A stretch of 5,060 bases of DNA from Thermoplasmata archaeon (GTDB lineage Archaea; Thermoplasmatota; Thermoplasmata; Thermoplasmatales; Thermoplasmataceae): positions 1 through 5,060 of the forward strand of contig JAJZYV010000175.1 in NCBI GenBank assembly GCA_021797955.1. The letters run 5' to 3'. Position 1 is the first letter of the stretch. Every line of letters starts with the position of its first letter. Made by a program: the position numbers and the translations under genes. A model generated the notes under the pieces. The model had not been told where the DNA came from, made no database searches, and worked only from the letters and a program-made list of their open reading frames with translations. Below, one piece after another: positions 1 to 5,060 of this stretch.

Positions 1-128
1 AAAAAAATTGTCTCCCATAAGGATTGATTGTCTTAAGCTTCCTCATAATTAAAAATGTTTCATCCATACGTGATTCCATGTATTACGTAGATCAACATCT
101 AATATTATAATTTTTTTGTGATATTAAC
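1..128. other. Left flank without a supported gene
   Basis: This AT-rich stretch lies outside the IS5-family element. The only reading frame of any note is on the minus strand: an ATG at 46-44 that begins MRKLKTINPYGRQFF and stays open to the left edge, about 15 codons. A TATA-like stretch lies upstream of it on the minus strand at about 99-111. There is no Shine-Dalgarno sequence before the ATG. The heptamer ATTGTCT occurs twice, at 7-13 and 27-33. AAATTGTCTC at 5-14 also recurs in inverted form at 4903-4912. Nothing here identifies a function. Confidence 0.4.
2..46 (-). CDS. Possible start of an unknown gene running off the left edge
   Basis: An ATG at 46-44 opens a frame of 15 codons that continues past the window edge. 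Its sequence, MRKLKTINPYGRQFF, is too short to assign to a family. It lies on the same strand as the two-gene operon at 1076-3267 and downstream of it. It could therefore once have been a third gene now separated by the IS5-family element, or an independent gene served by the TATA-like stretch near 99-111. No ribosome binding site is visible. A frame this short arises easily by chance, so this is only a candidate. Confidence 0.15.
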   Translation of the reverse strand, partial: MRKLKTINPYGRQFF

Positions 129-142
129 TGTGTTGAGTAATT
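129..142 (+). repeat. Left terminal inverted repeat of IS5-family element
   Basis: TGTGTTGAGTAATT is an exact 14-base reverse-complement match to 1033-1046. It is the presumed transposase binding and cleavage end. Confidence 0.9.
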
Positions 143-202
143 CCTCAAAATAGTTTTTTGCAGAATTAAATTGGGGTTGTGGTGTTCATGCCCAACCCTA
201 AT

Positions 203-211
203 AATTATAAG
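203..211 (+). promoter_or_regulatory. Candidate TATA box for the IS5-family transposase
   Basis: AATTATAAG lies about 40 bases before the ATG at 246. An archaeal TATA box at this place would put transcription start near 232, leaving a short leader. There is no Shine-Dalgarno motif before that ATG. The assignment rests on position and composition only. Confidence 0.35.
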
Positions 212-245
212 GCAAAGAGGGATAATTGAGTTTGGTCTCTCTACA

Positions 246-1034
246 ATGAATCGTTTGTCAAAAGGATCTGGAACCAAAACAGAAACAAGGTTGGTAGACC
301 TTTCATTTTACCGGATAGTATTGTGGAAATATTCGCTCGTATACGATCGGTTTTTAACGCGCCATTCCGGATCCTGGAATCTCTTCTAAGAAAGATAAGT
401 GATCTGCTTGGAATACCTAAGATCACCTATTCCGCCATATATCTGAGAATAAGGAAGATGAAGGTACCTGAGATATGCAGTCCCTCTGCATCTGTGGCCA
501 TAGATTCAACAGGATTCAAGACAACAATAAGGGTTACCCTCTAGACAAGTGGGGAAAGAAGTGGAAAGGATGGATCAAGTTACATGCTTCCGTCAGCACT
601 GATCAGGTACAAGCACAGAGGATTGCTATAACATCTGCACACATGCATGATTCTCAGATATTACCCTTTCTTGTTACAGGAGAGGAAGACCAGGTATTTG
701 CAGACAAGGCGTATGATTCCAGAAATATATTCAATCTCCTGGATGCAAACGGTACCGATGCAATAATACCTTTGAGAAAGAACTTCAGGACAATAGCAAT
801 GGGATCTCCTCTTAGGTATAGAACAGCAAGGCAGATCCGTAAAATTGGAGAAGAGGAGTGAAGAGGATCCATGACTATGGCAGAAGATGGATTGTTGAGA
901 TATATTTCTCAGGCCTGAAGAGAGTCATGGGTGAAGTCATAAATGCCAGAAAGCTTGAATGCGTAATACAGGAAATAGGCTTAAAAGTGCTGTATTACAA
1001 TTATCTGAGAAGTTATACAAGGGCTTATGAATAA
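246..1034 (+). pseudogene. IS5-family DDE transposase, frameshifted at three sites
   Basis: This is a DDE transposase that would cut and join the element's ends. The frame opens at ATG 246 (MNRLSKGSG) and must shift near 299-300, 531-533 and 860 to stay on the family pattern. Each shift is explained by one missing base in a C or G run, and three such losses return the frame to its start. Restored, the protein would be about 263 aa. An N-terminal helical domain (FNAPFRILESLLRKISDLLG) precedes the catalytic core. The core shows the first Asp in AIDSTGFK (codon 503-505), the second in FADKAYDS (703-705), and the Glu in RRWIVEIYFSGLKR (897-899). All three catalytic residues survive. A TTG at 171 is an alternative upstream start. 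The gene is either decayed or affected by homopolymer sequencing errors. Programmed frameshifting seems unlikely because three events would be needed. Confidence 0.85.
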
Positions 1035-1046
1035 TTACTCAACACA
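1033..1046 (-). repeat. Right terminal inverted repeat of IS5-family element
   Basis: AATTACTCAACACA is the exact reverse complement of 129-142. It begins inside the transposase TAA stop (1032-1034), so the gene runs right to the element end. Confidence 0.9.
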
Positions 1047-1075
1047 CTTCCAAAGAATAATTTATGCAGGTTATT

Positions 1076-2005
1076 CTAATGATTGGAGCTATCGAAGTTC
1101 TTTCTCAGTTCCTCTTCATATTTTTTCTTGTGAAAACTTAAGTATCCTGTAGCAGTAGGTCTCTTTAAGTTCAACAATGTCTTCGCCTCAACTGCCATCC
1201 GTTCCGGTAGGAATTCCTTGAACAATGCGTCTCTTCGAATATCTCCTAATTCGTAAGGTGAATCAACAGTTACGTATCTTGAGAACAATTCACCTGAAGT
1301 TAGAGTTTCAATAAGTTTAATTACTTCGTCTACTGACAATTCCGATTCCCGACTCACAATCTTCATGTTCATCCATGCTCTGAAGAGATCGTCTCTAGAC
1401 TTTCCGTGTCCAGCTGCAAGTAGTTTCTGAGTAGCCTCTAAATTTCTCTTAATGTACGAAGGGACAACGGCAGAAAATAAGTTTTGAATTCCAACTTTAA
1501 CAGCAAGATTTACTTCATCAATATCTAGGGCACGCCACATGGTCTCTACAATTTCTGGATTTCTCAACATAGAATCTAACCAAAAACGGTCTAACTCCGG
1601 TGTCGAGTCCTTATTCCGCGAAGGCTGTATTCTCACCAATTGACTTAACGTGTCTTCGGGGAATGAACCACTCAATACTATGAGAAATCTATCGCTATTT
1701 GGTAGATTTAATGGGTTTAAGACCCAGCCATTTTCACTTTCCACAAAAGGCACTTTAATCTCATTAAACATTTCATCCAACATTTTCTCAAAACGAAGTC
1801 CCTCATATGCAGGAATCACTATTTTTGCTATTCTACGTTTAAAACCATTTGGTATAGGAATAAAAAGGTGTACCTCTGTACGCTTTGTCTTGTAATTTAT
1901 GATTACTTTTCTGATTTCACTTTTATATGGTTTGAAAAGGTCAATTACTCTATCAATCCACCCAATAGACCTTTCAATATCTTTAGTTGCTATTGGGAAA
2001 GTCAT
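1076..2005 (-). CDS. Uncharacterised 309-aa protein, second gene of a two-gene operon
   Basis: I do not recognise this family. The frame is intact, running from ATG at 2005-2003 to TAG at 1078-1076. The start is well supported by GGGAGGT five bases upstream and by a 4-bp ATGA overlap with the preceding gene's TGA. Residues 1-30 are helical, followed by two beta-like strands (IRKVIINY, TEVHLFIPI, about 31-51). A basic stretch (FKRRIAKIVIP) and a further hydrophobic strand (DRFLIVLSG, 105-113) complete a possible small alpha/beta domain. Residues about 137-310 look almost entirely helical, with many charged residues and a Lys/Glu-rich C-terminus (FHKKKYEEELRKNF). There is no signal peptide, membrane segment, zinc cluster or evident nuclease or ATPase motif, so it is probably cytosolic. 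GHGKS at 199-203 is not a true Walker A because the required glycine is missing. Its coupling to the upstream gene suggests a joint function or complex. Confidence 0.8.
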   Translation of the reverse strand: MTFPIATKDIERSIGWIDRVIDLFKPYKSEIRKVIINYKTKRTEVHLFIPIPNGFKRRIAKIVIPAYEGLRFEKMLDEMFNEIKVPFVESENGWVLNPLNLPNSDRFLIVLSGSFPEDTLSQLVRIQPSRNKDSTPELDRFWLDSMLRNPEIVETMWRALDIDEVNLAVKVGIQNLFSAVVPSYIKRNLEATQKLLAAGHGKSRDDLFRAWMNMKIVSRESELSVDEVIKLIETLTSGELFSRYVTVDSPYELGDIRRDALFKEFLPERMAVEAKTLLNLKRPTATGYLSFHKKKYEEELRKNFDSSNH

Positions 2006-3267
2006 GGCAAACCTCCCGTTAGTGGGAAATCCACACTATAAGATGTTTTACGACGAGCATCTATAACAGGTGCAGAAACAAATTGTACACCCCTGTTCAT
2101 TCTCAGAACATCTTGAAATGATTTATCTTCTACTATCTCAATGCTGATTGGCACCTCTATTGTGAGTTCCTTATTTTTTTCCCTTTTGTCGGATATATTT
2201 GTGGTTATCTCAACTGGTCCATATGTATTATTTGCAAGGTCAGTATATATAATGTTAATCAAAAGCTTTTCCAGGGGCATTTTGATCTTAGTCCTAACTA
2301 ATGTTTCTCCATTTGTAAGCGAAACATCTCTTGTCGGATGCATACTGAAATTTTCCAGAAAAACACCAAGTAACAAATTTTGAATGGTCCCAAACAAAGC
2401 TTCCTTGTGTTTACCTTCTCTATTTAATCGACCATACCATCGTTCTATTTTCTCTAATGATTCCTTGTCTAATTCTTCTAGTGGGACTGTTCCCTGAGCT
2501 AGAATGCTATCCAACTCTTTGGAAATGGTGGTTAAGAAACGCTCATCAATTTGCAATTGGTTACTTCCAGATTCCTTATCTCCTTGTTTATTCACATCTT
2601 TTTCTTCTTCAAGCATCCCGGACCCCTTCAATCTTCTCAATAGTTCGTAAGTGATAGATCCACTGTGTGAAACGATTCTACCTCTAATTTTCGAGGTTAT
2701 GGAAAGTTTGACTTCACCGAATCCCGTATATCTTAAGTAAATTGGTATTTTGGCACCAACTTTGGAGTCATTGAGAATGATGTCAGGAGTGTTTTTCACA
2801 ACTTCGACTTTTGGCCTGAATACATTGCATGTTATTGTCGATTGCCATGCTAATTTTTCGTCTGAAAATATTGATATTTTCACATCAACTGAAATATGTA
2901 ATGCTTCAGGAATCGCCTTGTATTTCGCAACCAAACCTACATAGTTTGGATCAGTTAAACTAGGGTACTTTGGTTTTCCAATTACTCTTATTCCTTGGTA
3001 CTCAACCTCTTCGAAATTCAAAAACTCCTCAGCCGATAATCCATCAGACAGGCTCAATTCAACTCTTTGCACTTTAACCGAACTCGGCCAACTAACTCTC
3101 ATTGGAATAGATTCGTTAGGCATCACCCAAGGGACAACATGGGCCGAGAAGCTTGACTCTTCATTTGACATATGATAGACATGACTAATTGAATTAAATA
3201 TTATGCTTCTGTTTTTTTTTCTGAAAGGTGCTTTTGGGGTACTATTCATCTTTAAATTATGCAACAT
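2002..3267 (-). CDS. Uncharacterised beta-rich protein (~421 aa), first gene of the operon
   Basis: I do not recognise this family. The frame is intact and ends at TGA 2004-2002, overlapping the next start. The start is uncertain. I chose the first ATG (3267) after the TATA-like box. TTG at 3297 gives 431 aa, and ATGs at 3249 and 3171 are also possible; none has a clear Shine-Dalgarno motif. Numbered from 3267, residues about 40-210 alternate short hydrophobic strands with turns (SIPMRVSWP, VQRVELSLSDG, LHISVDVKISIFSD, VGAKIPIYLRY, GEVKLSITSKIRG). This resembles one or two Ig-like beta sandwiches. A charged linker (about 220-237, EEEKDVNKQGDKESGS) leads to a helical segment (240-305) that includes LEKIERWYGRLNREGKH. 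A second beta-rich part (315-381, KLLINIIYTDLANN, ELTIEVPISIEIVE) follows. No signal peptide or membrane helix is seen. A binding or scaffold role is more likely than catalysis, but that is inference from apparent fold only. Confidence 0.8.
   Translation of the reverse strand: MLHNLKMNSTPKAPFRKKNRSIIFNSISHVYHMSNEESSFSAHVVPWVMPNESIPMRVSWPSSVKVQRVELSLSDGLSAEEFLNFEEVEYQGIRVIGKPKYPSLTDPNYVGLVAKYKAIPEALHISVDVKISIFSDEKLAWQSTITCNVFRPKVEVVKNTPDIILNDSKVGAKIPIYLRYTGFGEVKLSITSKIRGRIVSHSGSITYELLRRLKGSGMLEEEKDVNKQGDKESGSNQLQIDERFLTTISKELDSILAQGTVPLEELDKESLEKIERWYGRLNREGKHKEALFGTIQNLLLGVFLENFSMHPTRDVSLTNGETLVRTKIKMPLEKLLINIIYTDLANNTYGPVEITTNISDKREKNKELTIEVPISIEIVEDKSFQDVLRMNRGVQFVSAPVIDARRKTSYSVDFPLTGGLP
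2011..2017 (-). promoter_or_regulatory. Strong Shine-Dalgarno for the 309-aa gene
   Basis: GGGAGGT on the minus strand lies five bases before ATG 2005, inside the last codons of the upstream gene. It is the clearest ribosome binding site in the window and fixes the start of the 309-aa gene. With the ATGA overlap it indicates translational coupling, whereas the first gene has no comparable site. Confidence 0.8.
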
Positions 3268-3320
3268 GATTTCTAATCCCAACTCGAAAATAGTCAATAT
3301 ACTTAGATTATAGGAGAACT

Positions 3321-3330
3321 CGTTTTATAA
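3321..3330 (-). promoter_or_regulatory. Candidate TATA box for the two-gene operon
   Basis: TTATAAAACG on the minus strand fits an archaeal TATA element. Transcription would begin about 25 bases downstream, near 3300. That is just before the TTG at 3297 and about 33 bases before the ATG at 3267. A second TATA-like stretch (AAGTATATTG, about 3296-3305) would instead give an almost leaderless ATG 3267. Either choice supports transcription of both genes from this intergenic region. Confidence 0.45.
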
Positions 3331-3343
3331 CACACAACGTGTT
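3329..3343. promoter_or_regulatory. Dyad AACAC-N5-GTGTT abutting the TATA box
   Basis: Five-base arms around ACAAC lie immediately upstream of the candidate TATA element of the operon, where activators or TFB contacts would fall. The arms are short, so chance occurrence cannot be excluded. Confidence 0.25.
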
Positions 3344-3369
3344 TTAAAAAATCGAGGTTTTTCTAAAAC
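3341..3369. repeat. Imperfect inverted repeat upstream of the operon
   Basis: The arm at 3341-3351 (GTTTTAAAAAA) pairs with 3359-3369 (TTTTCTAAAAC). This makes an 11-bp stem with a single A-C mismatch and a 7-base loop. It is centred about 30 bases upstream of the operon's TATA-like box. No gene reads into it from either side, so a terminator role is not supported. It may be an operator or an old element end. AT-rich composition raises the chance of coincidence. Confidence 0.4.
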
Positions 3370-3485
3370 CTTCACTTTAACTCTATATCTTTCACGTAAT
3401 TCGTGACATAAGTCAATCTTACCTGAATAGCGGCAAAACATGGTGTGTTTCTCTATGTTTTCTTCTCTTATGTTCCCACAATTGC

Positions 3486-3501
3486 GATAGCTCACGCTAT
3501 C
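3486..3501. repeat. Short perfect stem GATAGC-TCAC-GCTATC at transposase stop
   Basis: A 6-bp perfect inverted repeat with a 4-base loop contains the TGA stop (3494-3492) of the IS5-family remnant. No T-run follows on the minus strand, so a terminator is not clearly indicated. It could be a feature of the element's 3' end. Confidence 0.35.
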
Positions 3502-3809
3502 CGGTCAAGAAATCTTGCCCTTACAAGGTTGTAACATATTGCTGTGAAATATGTCTTTACTCTCACTCTTTGCACAGTTGTTACCATTACATGAACAAAG
3601 TGGAACATACCCTTGAAGAATGCATAGGGATGCTCCACCATGGATCGAATGCGGGATATTCGGAGATTCATGCGTATACTCTTAACGGGAAGTGGATGTC
3701 CCCTTACAGATCGATCCATTGTGCCGTTTATTCCCCTGCATTCAGATCCGAAATATCCCTTATCCCGGTAACATATGATTCCGGGAAGACTTAGATCGAT
3801 CCGAGAATC
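3492..3809 (-). pseudogene. IS5-family transposase remnant (C-terminal part), distinct from the left copy
   Basis: The last ~106 residues of a DDE transposase are readable without interruption from about DSRIDLSLPG (3809) to TGA 3494-3492. Hallmarks are YRDKGYFG, which carries the second catalytic Asp, then TMDRSVRGHPLPVKSIR, then RISRIRSMVEHPYAFFKGMF, which carries the Glu of the DDE triad. The tail is TVQRVRVKTYFTAICYNL. This YRDKGYFG/RGHPL/RISR/VEHP order belongs to a branch of IS5 different from the element at 129-1046. An ATG at 3719 lies in the middle of the domain and is not a genuine start. The first catalytic Asp and the N-terminus are missing. Upstream of about 3810 the frame passes into IS110-derived sequence, up to the TAA at 3824-3822, so the IS110 element or a deletion has replaced the 5' half. 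Confidence 0.8.
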
Positions 3810-3821
3810 ACCTATATGAGA

Positions 3822-4880
3822 TTAAGGGGGGAATCCAAGGGGGGTTGCATCTAACTGTTCACCTGCAGGCTCATGAAGCAGTTCCCCTCTCCCCCCTTTC
3901 GTATTTGGTAATCTTACCCTGTAAGGTTTCTCATTCTTCATCATTGAATATACATGGTAAAGTAGATGTCTGGCAACAACTATGTATGCCTGTTTCTTCT
4001 TCCCTTTTCCTATCTCCCTTTCATATACCATCAGGAATTCCCTGTTCTTATGATGGACAAGGGATCAGGCACTTTCATAAACGGAATTTGAAAGATAGGA
4101 ATTACGGATCCTAGAGATCCCGGTTGCATGATCCCTCTCTCTGGATCCTGTCATCCTTGGTGCCTTTCCACCTTATGACTGCAGTTTGAGTGCGGAATCG
4201 AACTGTTTTATGTCACCAATTTCAGAGACGATTGCAGCTGCATTGACGAGACCGATACCTTTTATGCCATCTATCCTTTTTACGTTCTCATTATTCTCTG
4301 CCAGTTTGTGGATCTTTTCCTCTATCTCCTTTAGCTGTTTTTTCTCTGAGATCAGTCTAGCAACATTCTGCCTTATCCTGAATGTATATATCCCATACTC
4401 ATCAGGTATGCCTATTGTTTCTTTTGCAAGATTTATCAGTTTCGCCGTTTCCTCAATCCTGTAATGATTCCTGCTTGCTTTCTGCATGACATTCCATACC
4501 CTTTCCATGCCCACTTTCACAGCAGCCCCCGGGGTCGTGAACTGATCCAGGATAGCCAAGGATATGGCTGTCCCGATATCCGGAAAGACCTCTTTGAATT
4601 CCGGAAAAATACAGGCAAGATCACTTCCAATGATATTTGTGATCCTTGTTATGTTTTTTGTTACTGAATCATGCAGTCTTGTCAGTTCGGATAGGGGATC
4701 TCTCACGTTTGTGTTTCTGTCAAAGGCCTTTTTGTCCTTCCAGGGTGTGGATGCAAGCATTGCTGCATCCACGGCGTCGGATTTCTCCTTTCCGAGGTTT
4801 TCCATTTTCCTGGCATAATCCGTTACCCTTGGATCTACATATATTACGGTATAGCCATTTGTTTCTAGGAAGTGATGCAA
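3822..4880 (-). pseudogene. IS110-family transposase, truncated and with two in-frame stops
   Basis: IS110 enzymes carry a DEDD RuvC-like domain and a C-terminal Tnp2 domain with a catalytic serine. Here the readable frame starts at LHHFLETNGYTVIYVDP, so about 60 N-terminal residues with the first Asp and the Glu are absent. The remaining acidic pair sits in KSDAVDAAML (codons at 4778 and 4769). A coiled middle region leads to the helix-hairpin-helix IDGIKGIGLVNAAAIVSEIG. The same frame then continues through TAA at 4175-4173 to GGKAPRMTGS, and through TGA at 4067-4065 to a Lys-rich helix and YIVVARHLLYHVYSMMKNEK, typical of the family's C-terminus. The two stops are nonsense changes, not frameshifts; the first replaces the Tyr of the usual YGG motif. 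The frame ends at TAA 3824-3822 after about 20 residues that do not resemble the family. TTG 4880 is not the true start. The protein would be inactive. Confidence 0.85.
3824..3844. repeat. Tandem AAGGGGGG copies, 13 bases apart
   Basis: AAGGGGGG occurs at 3824-3831 and again at 3837-3844, separated by AATCC. The pair covers the last codons and stop of the IS110 pseudogene, close to its junction with the IS5-family remnant. It may be a junction scar or slippage product. A similar C-run follows at about 3891-3896. Confidence 0.4.
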
Positions 4881-4897
4881 AGTGAAATGTTTATCTG

Positions 4898-4912
4898 AAA
4901 TTGAGACAATTT
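4898..4912. repeat. Palindrome AAATTG-AGA-CAATTT
   Basis: This perfect 6-bp inverted repeat with a 3-base centre sits just inside the presumed left end of the right-hand element and upstream of its promoter. It may be a transposase or repressor binding site. Ten bases of it (4903-4912) match positions 5-14 in inverted form. Confidence 0.45.
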
Positions 4913-4916
4913 GCGA

Positions 4917-4925
4917 AATTAATTA
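4917..4925 (+). promoter_or_regulatory. Candidate TATA box for the right-edge transposase ORF
   Basis: AATTAATTA-type sequence lies about 30 bases before ATG 4953. It would give a start of transcription near 4947 and a nearly leaderless message, common in some archaea. No Shine-Dalgarno motif precedes the ATG. Confidence 0.35.
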
Positions 4926-4952
4926 AGAGAACGTTTACTTAAAGCCCTTAAC

Positions 4953-5060
4953 ATGGTGGAACAGAGAAGATCGTACACGCCTGAGGAGAAACTGAAGATA
5001 GTGCTTGAAGGATTGAGCGGCACTATACAGATATCAGATCTCTGCAAGAAATATGGCATA
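4953..5060 (+). CDS. IS3/IS911-type transposase helix-turn-helix protein, N-terminal part
   Basis: The frame starts at ATG 4953 and is open for all 36 codons to the window end. After a short basic start (MVEQRRSYTPEEK) comes a classic homeodomain-like helix-turn-helix: LKIVLEGLSG, then ISDLCKKYGI. The pattern of TPEEKLKIVLE followed by an SDLCKKYGI recognition helix is typical of OrfA proteins of IS3-family elements, which bind the element's ends. The catalytic OrfB would lie outside the window. Related single-ORF transposases share this N-terminal domain, so the family is probable but not certain. The frame is in good order, unlike the three neighbouring transposase genes. Confidence 0.75.
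   Translation, partial: MVEQRRSYTPEEKLKIVLEGLSGTIQISDLCKKYGI

Larger units (their letters stand above)
129..1046 (+). mobile_element. IS5-family insertion sequence, complete ends, degenerate transposase
   Basis: The element is bounded by perfect 14-bp inverted repeats: TGTGTTGAGTAATT at 129-142 and its reverse complement at 1033-1046. With three mismatches the similarity extends inward to about 22 bp. The span is 918 bp and holds one transposase reading frame filling nearly all of it, which is the usual compact layout of the IS5 family. The right repeat overlaps the transposase stop codon (1032-1034). Bases before 129 (ATTAAC) and after 1046 (CTTCC) do not form an obvious target-site duplication. 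The element ends 29 bp beyond the stop codon of the 309-aa gene, and its transposase converges with that gene. Confidence 0.85.
3298..3491. other. Intergenic region with operon promoter and dyads
   Basis: No credible gene lies here. The longest plus-strand reading from an ATG near 3440 is only 16 codons. The region holds the promoter of the minus-strand operon, an imperfect 11-bp hairpin at 3341-3369, the dyad AACAC-N5-GTGTT at 3329-3343 and the dyad TCACG-N5-CGTGA at 3392-3406. The terminal end of the IS5-family remnant that stops at 3492 should fall inside the right part, but I cannot place it because its partner end is missing. Confidence 0.5.
4882..5060 (+). mobile_element. Left end of a further insertion sequence (IS3/IS911-like), partial
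   Basis: IS110 coding similarity stops at about 4880. A new plus-strand unit then begins, whose first gene starts at 4953. The exact end is uncertain; a TG at 4883-4884 would fit the usual IS3-family terminus. A perfect 6-bp dyad, AAATTG-AGA-CAATTT, lies at 4898-4912 in the subterminal region. The element appears to have removed the N-terminal part of the IS110 transposase, or to mark a recombination point. It continues beyond the window. Confidence 0.5.

Noticed and set aside
92..872. Minus-strand frames within the IS5-family element (92-277, 241-426, 654-872)
   Set aside because: They overlap the transposase frame on the plus strand, and the first crosses the element end at 129.
246..1034. 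Programmed frameshifting in the IS5-family transposase
   Set aside because: Three separate shifts would be required, and no slippery heptamer with a downstream structure is evident; one-base losses are simpler.
1396..1410. GHGKS in the 309-aa protein as a Walker A (P-loop) motif
   Set aside because: The glycine five positions before GKS is missing (it is Leu), no strand precedes it and no Walker B follows; it lies in a helical region.
1650..2944. Plus-strand reading frames of 64-81 codons across the operon (for example 1650-1895, 2141-2383, 2750-2944)
   Set aside because: They lie opposite two intact longer genes, have no recognisable motif or start signal, and are best explained as antisense shadows.
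3341..3369. Hairpin as a transcription terminator
   Set aside because: No gene reads into it from either side; it stands upstream of the operon promoter.
4186..4885. Plus-strand frames opposite the IS110 pseudogene, some rich in hydrophobic residues like membrane proteins
   Set aside because: Their hydrophobicity results from the reverse complement of charged helical codons; the minus-strand frame shows clear IS110 homology.
1..5060. CRISPR array, tRNA or rRNA gene
   Set aside because: No regularly spaced repeats were seen, and no cloverleaf-like or rRNA-like conserved sequence was found by eye on either strand.

Overview
This 5.06-kb window is an AT-rich stretch dominated by insertion sequences, and it looks archaeal. 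The support for that is TATA-type promoter elements, little Shine-Dalgarno (SD) use, an ATA/AGA/AGG bias in the transposase genes, and transposase styles familiar from archaea. A Thermoplasmatales-like acidophile would fit, but that placement is inference from style and not a proven assignment.

Layout from left to right. Positions 1-128 are an unexplained flank with one doubtful partial reading frame leaving the left edge. Positions 129-1046 are a complete IS5-family element with perfect 14-bp terminal inverted repeats. Its transposase reading frame is broken at three places, each explained by loss of one base from a short C or G run. Positions 1076-3267 (minus strand) hold a two-gene operon of uncharacterised proteins (309 aa and about 421 aa), joined by a 4-bp ATGA overlap with a strong SD for the second gene. 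Positions 3298-3491 are intergenic, with a TATA-like promoter for the operon and several small dyads. Positions 3492 to about 3809 (minus) are the 3' remnant of a second, different IS5-family transposase. Positions 3822-4880 (minus) are an IS110-family transposase missing its N-terminus and carrying two in-frame stop codons. From about 4882 the right edge is the start of another element (plus strand) whose first ORF begins at 4953 with an IS3/IS911-type helix-turn-helix and runs off the window.

The only apparently intact, non-transposon genes are the two operon members. The 421-aa protein appears to be a beta-rich, possibly Ig-like protein with a charged linker and a helical insert. The 309-aa protein has a small alpha/beta N-terminus and a long helical remainder. 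Neither has a signal peptide, a membrane segment or a recognisable catalytic motif, and I do not recognise either family. The tight translational coupling suggests they act together. The surrounding pile of degenerate insertion sequences marks this as an accessory island, so an undescribed accessory module (defence, plasmid or virus related) is possible but unproven.
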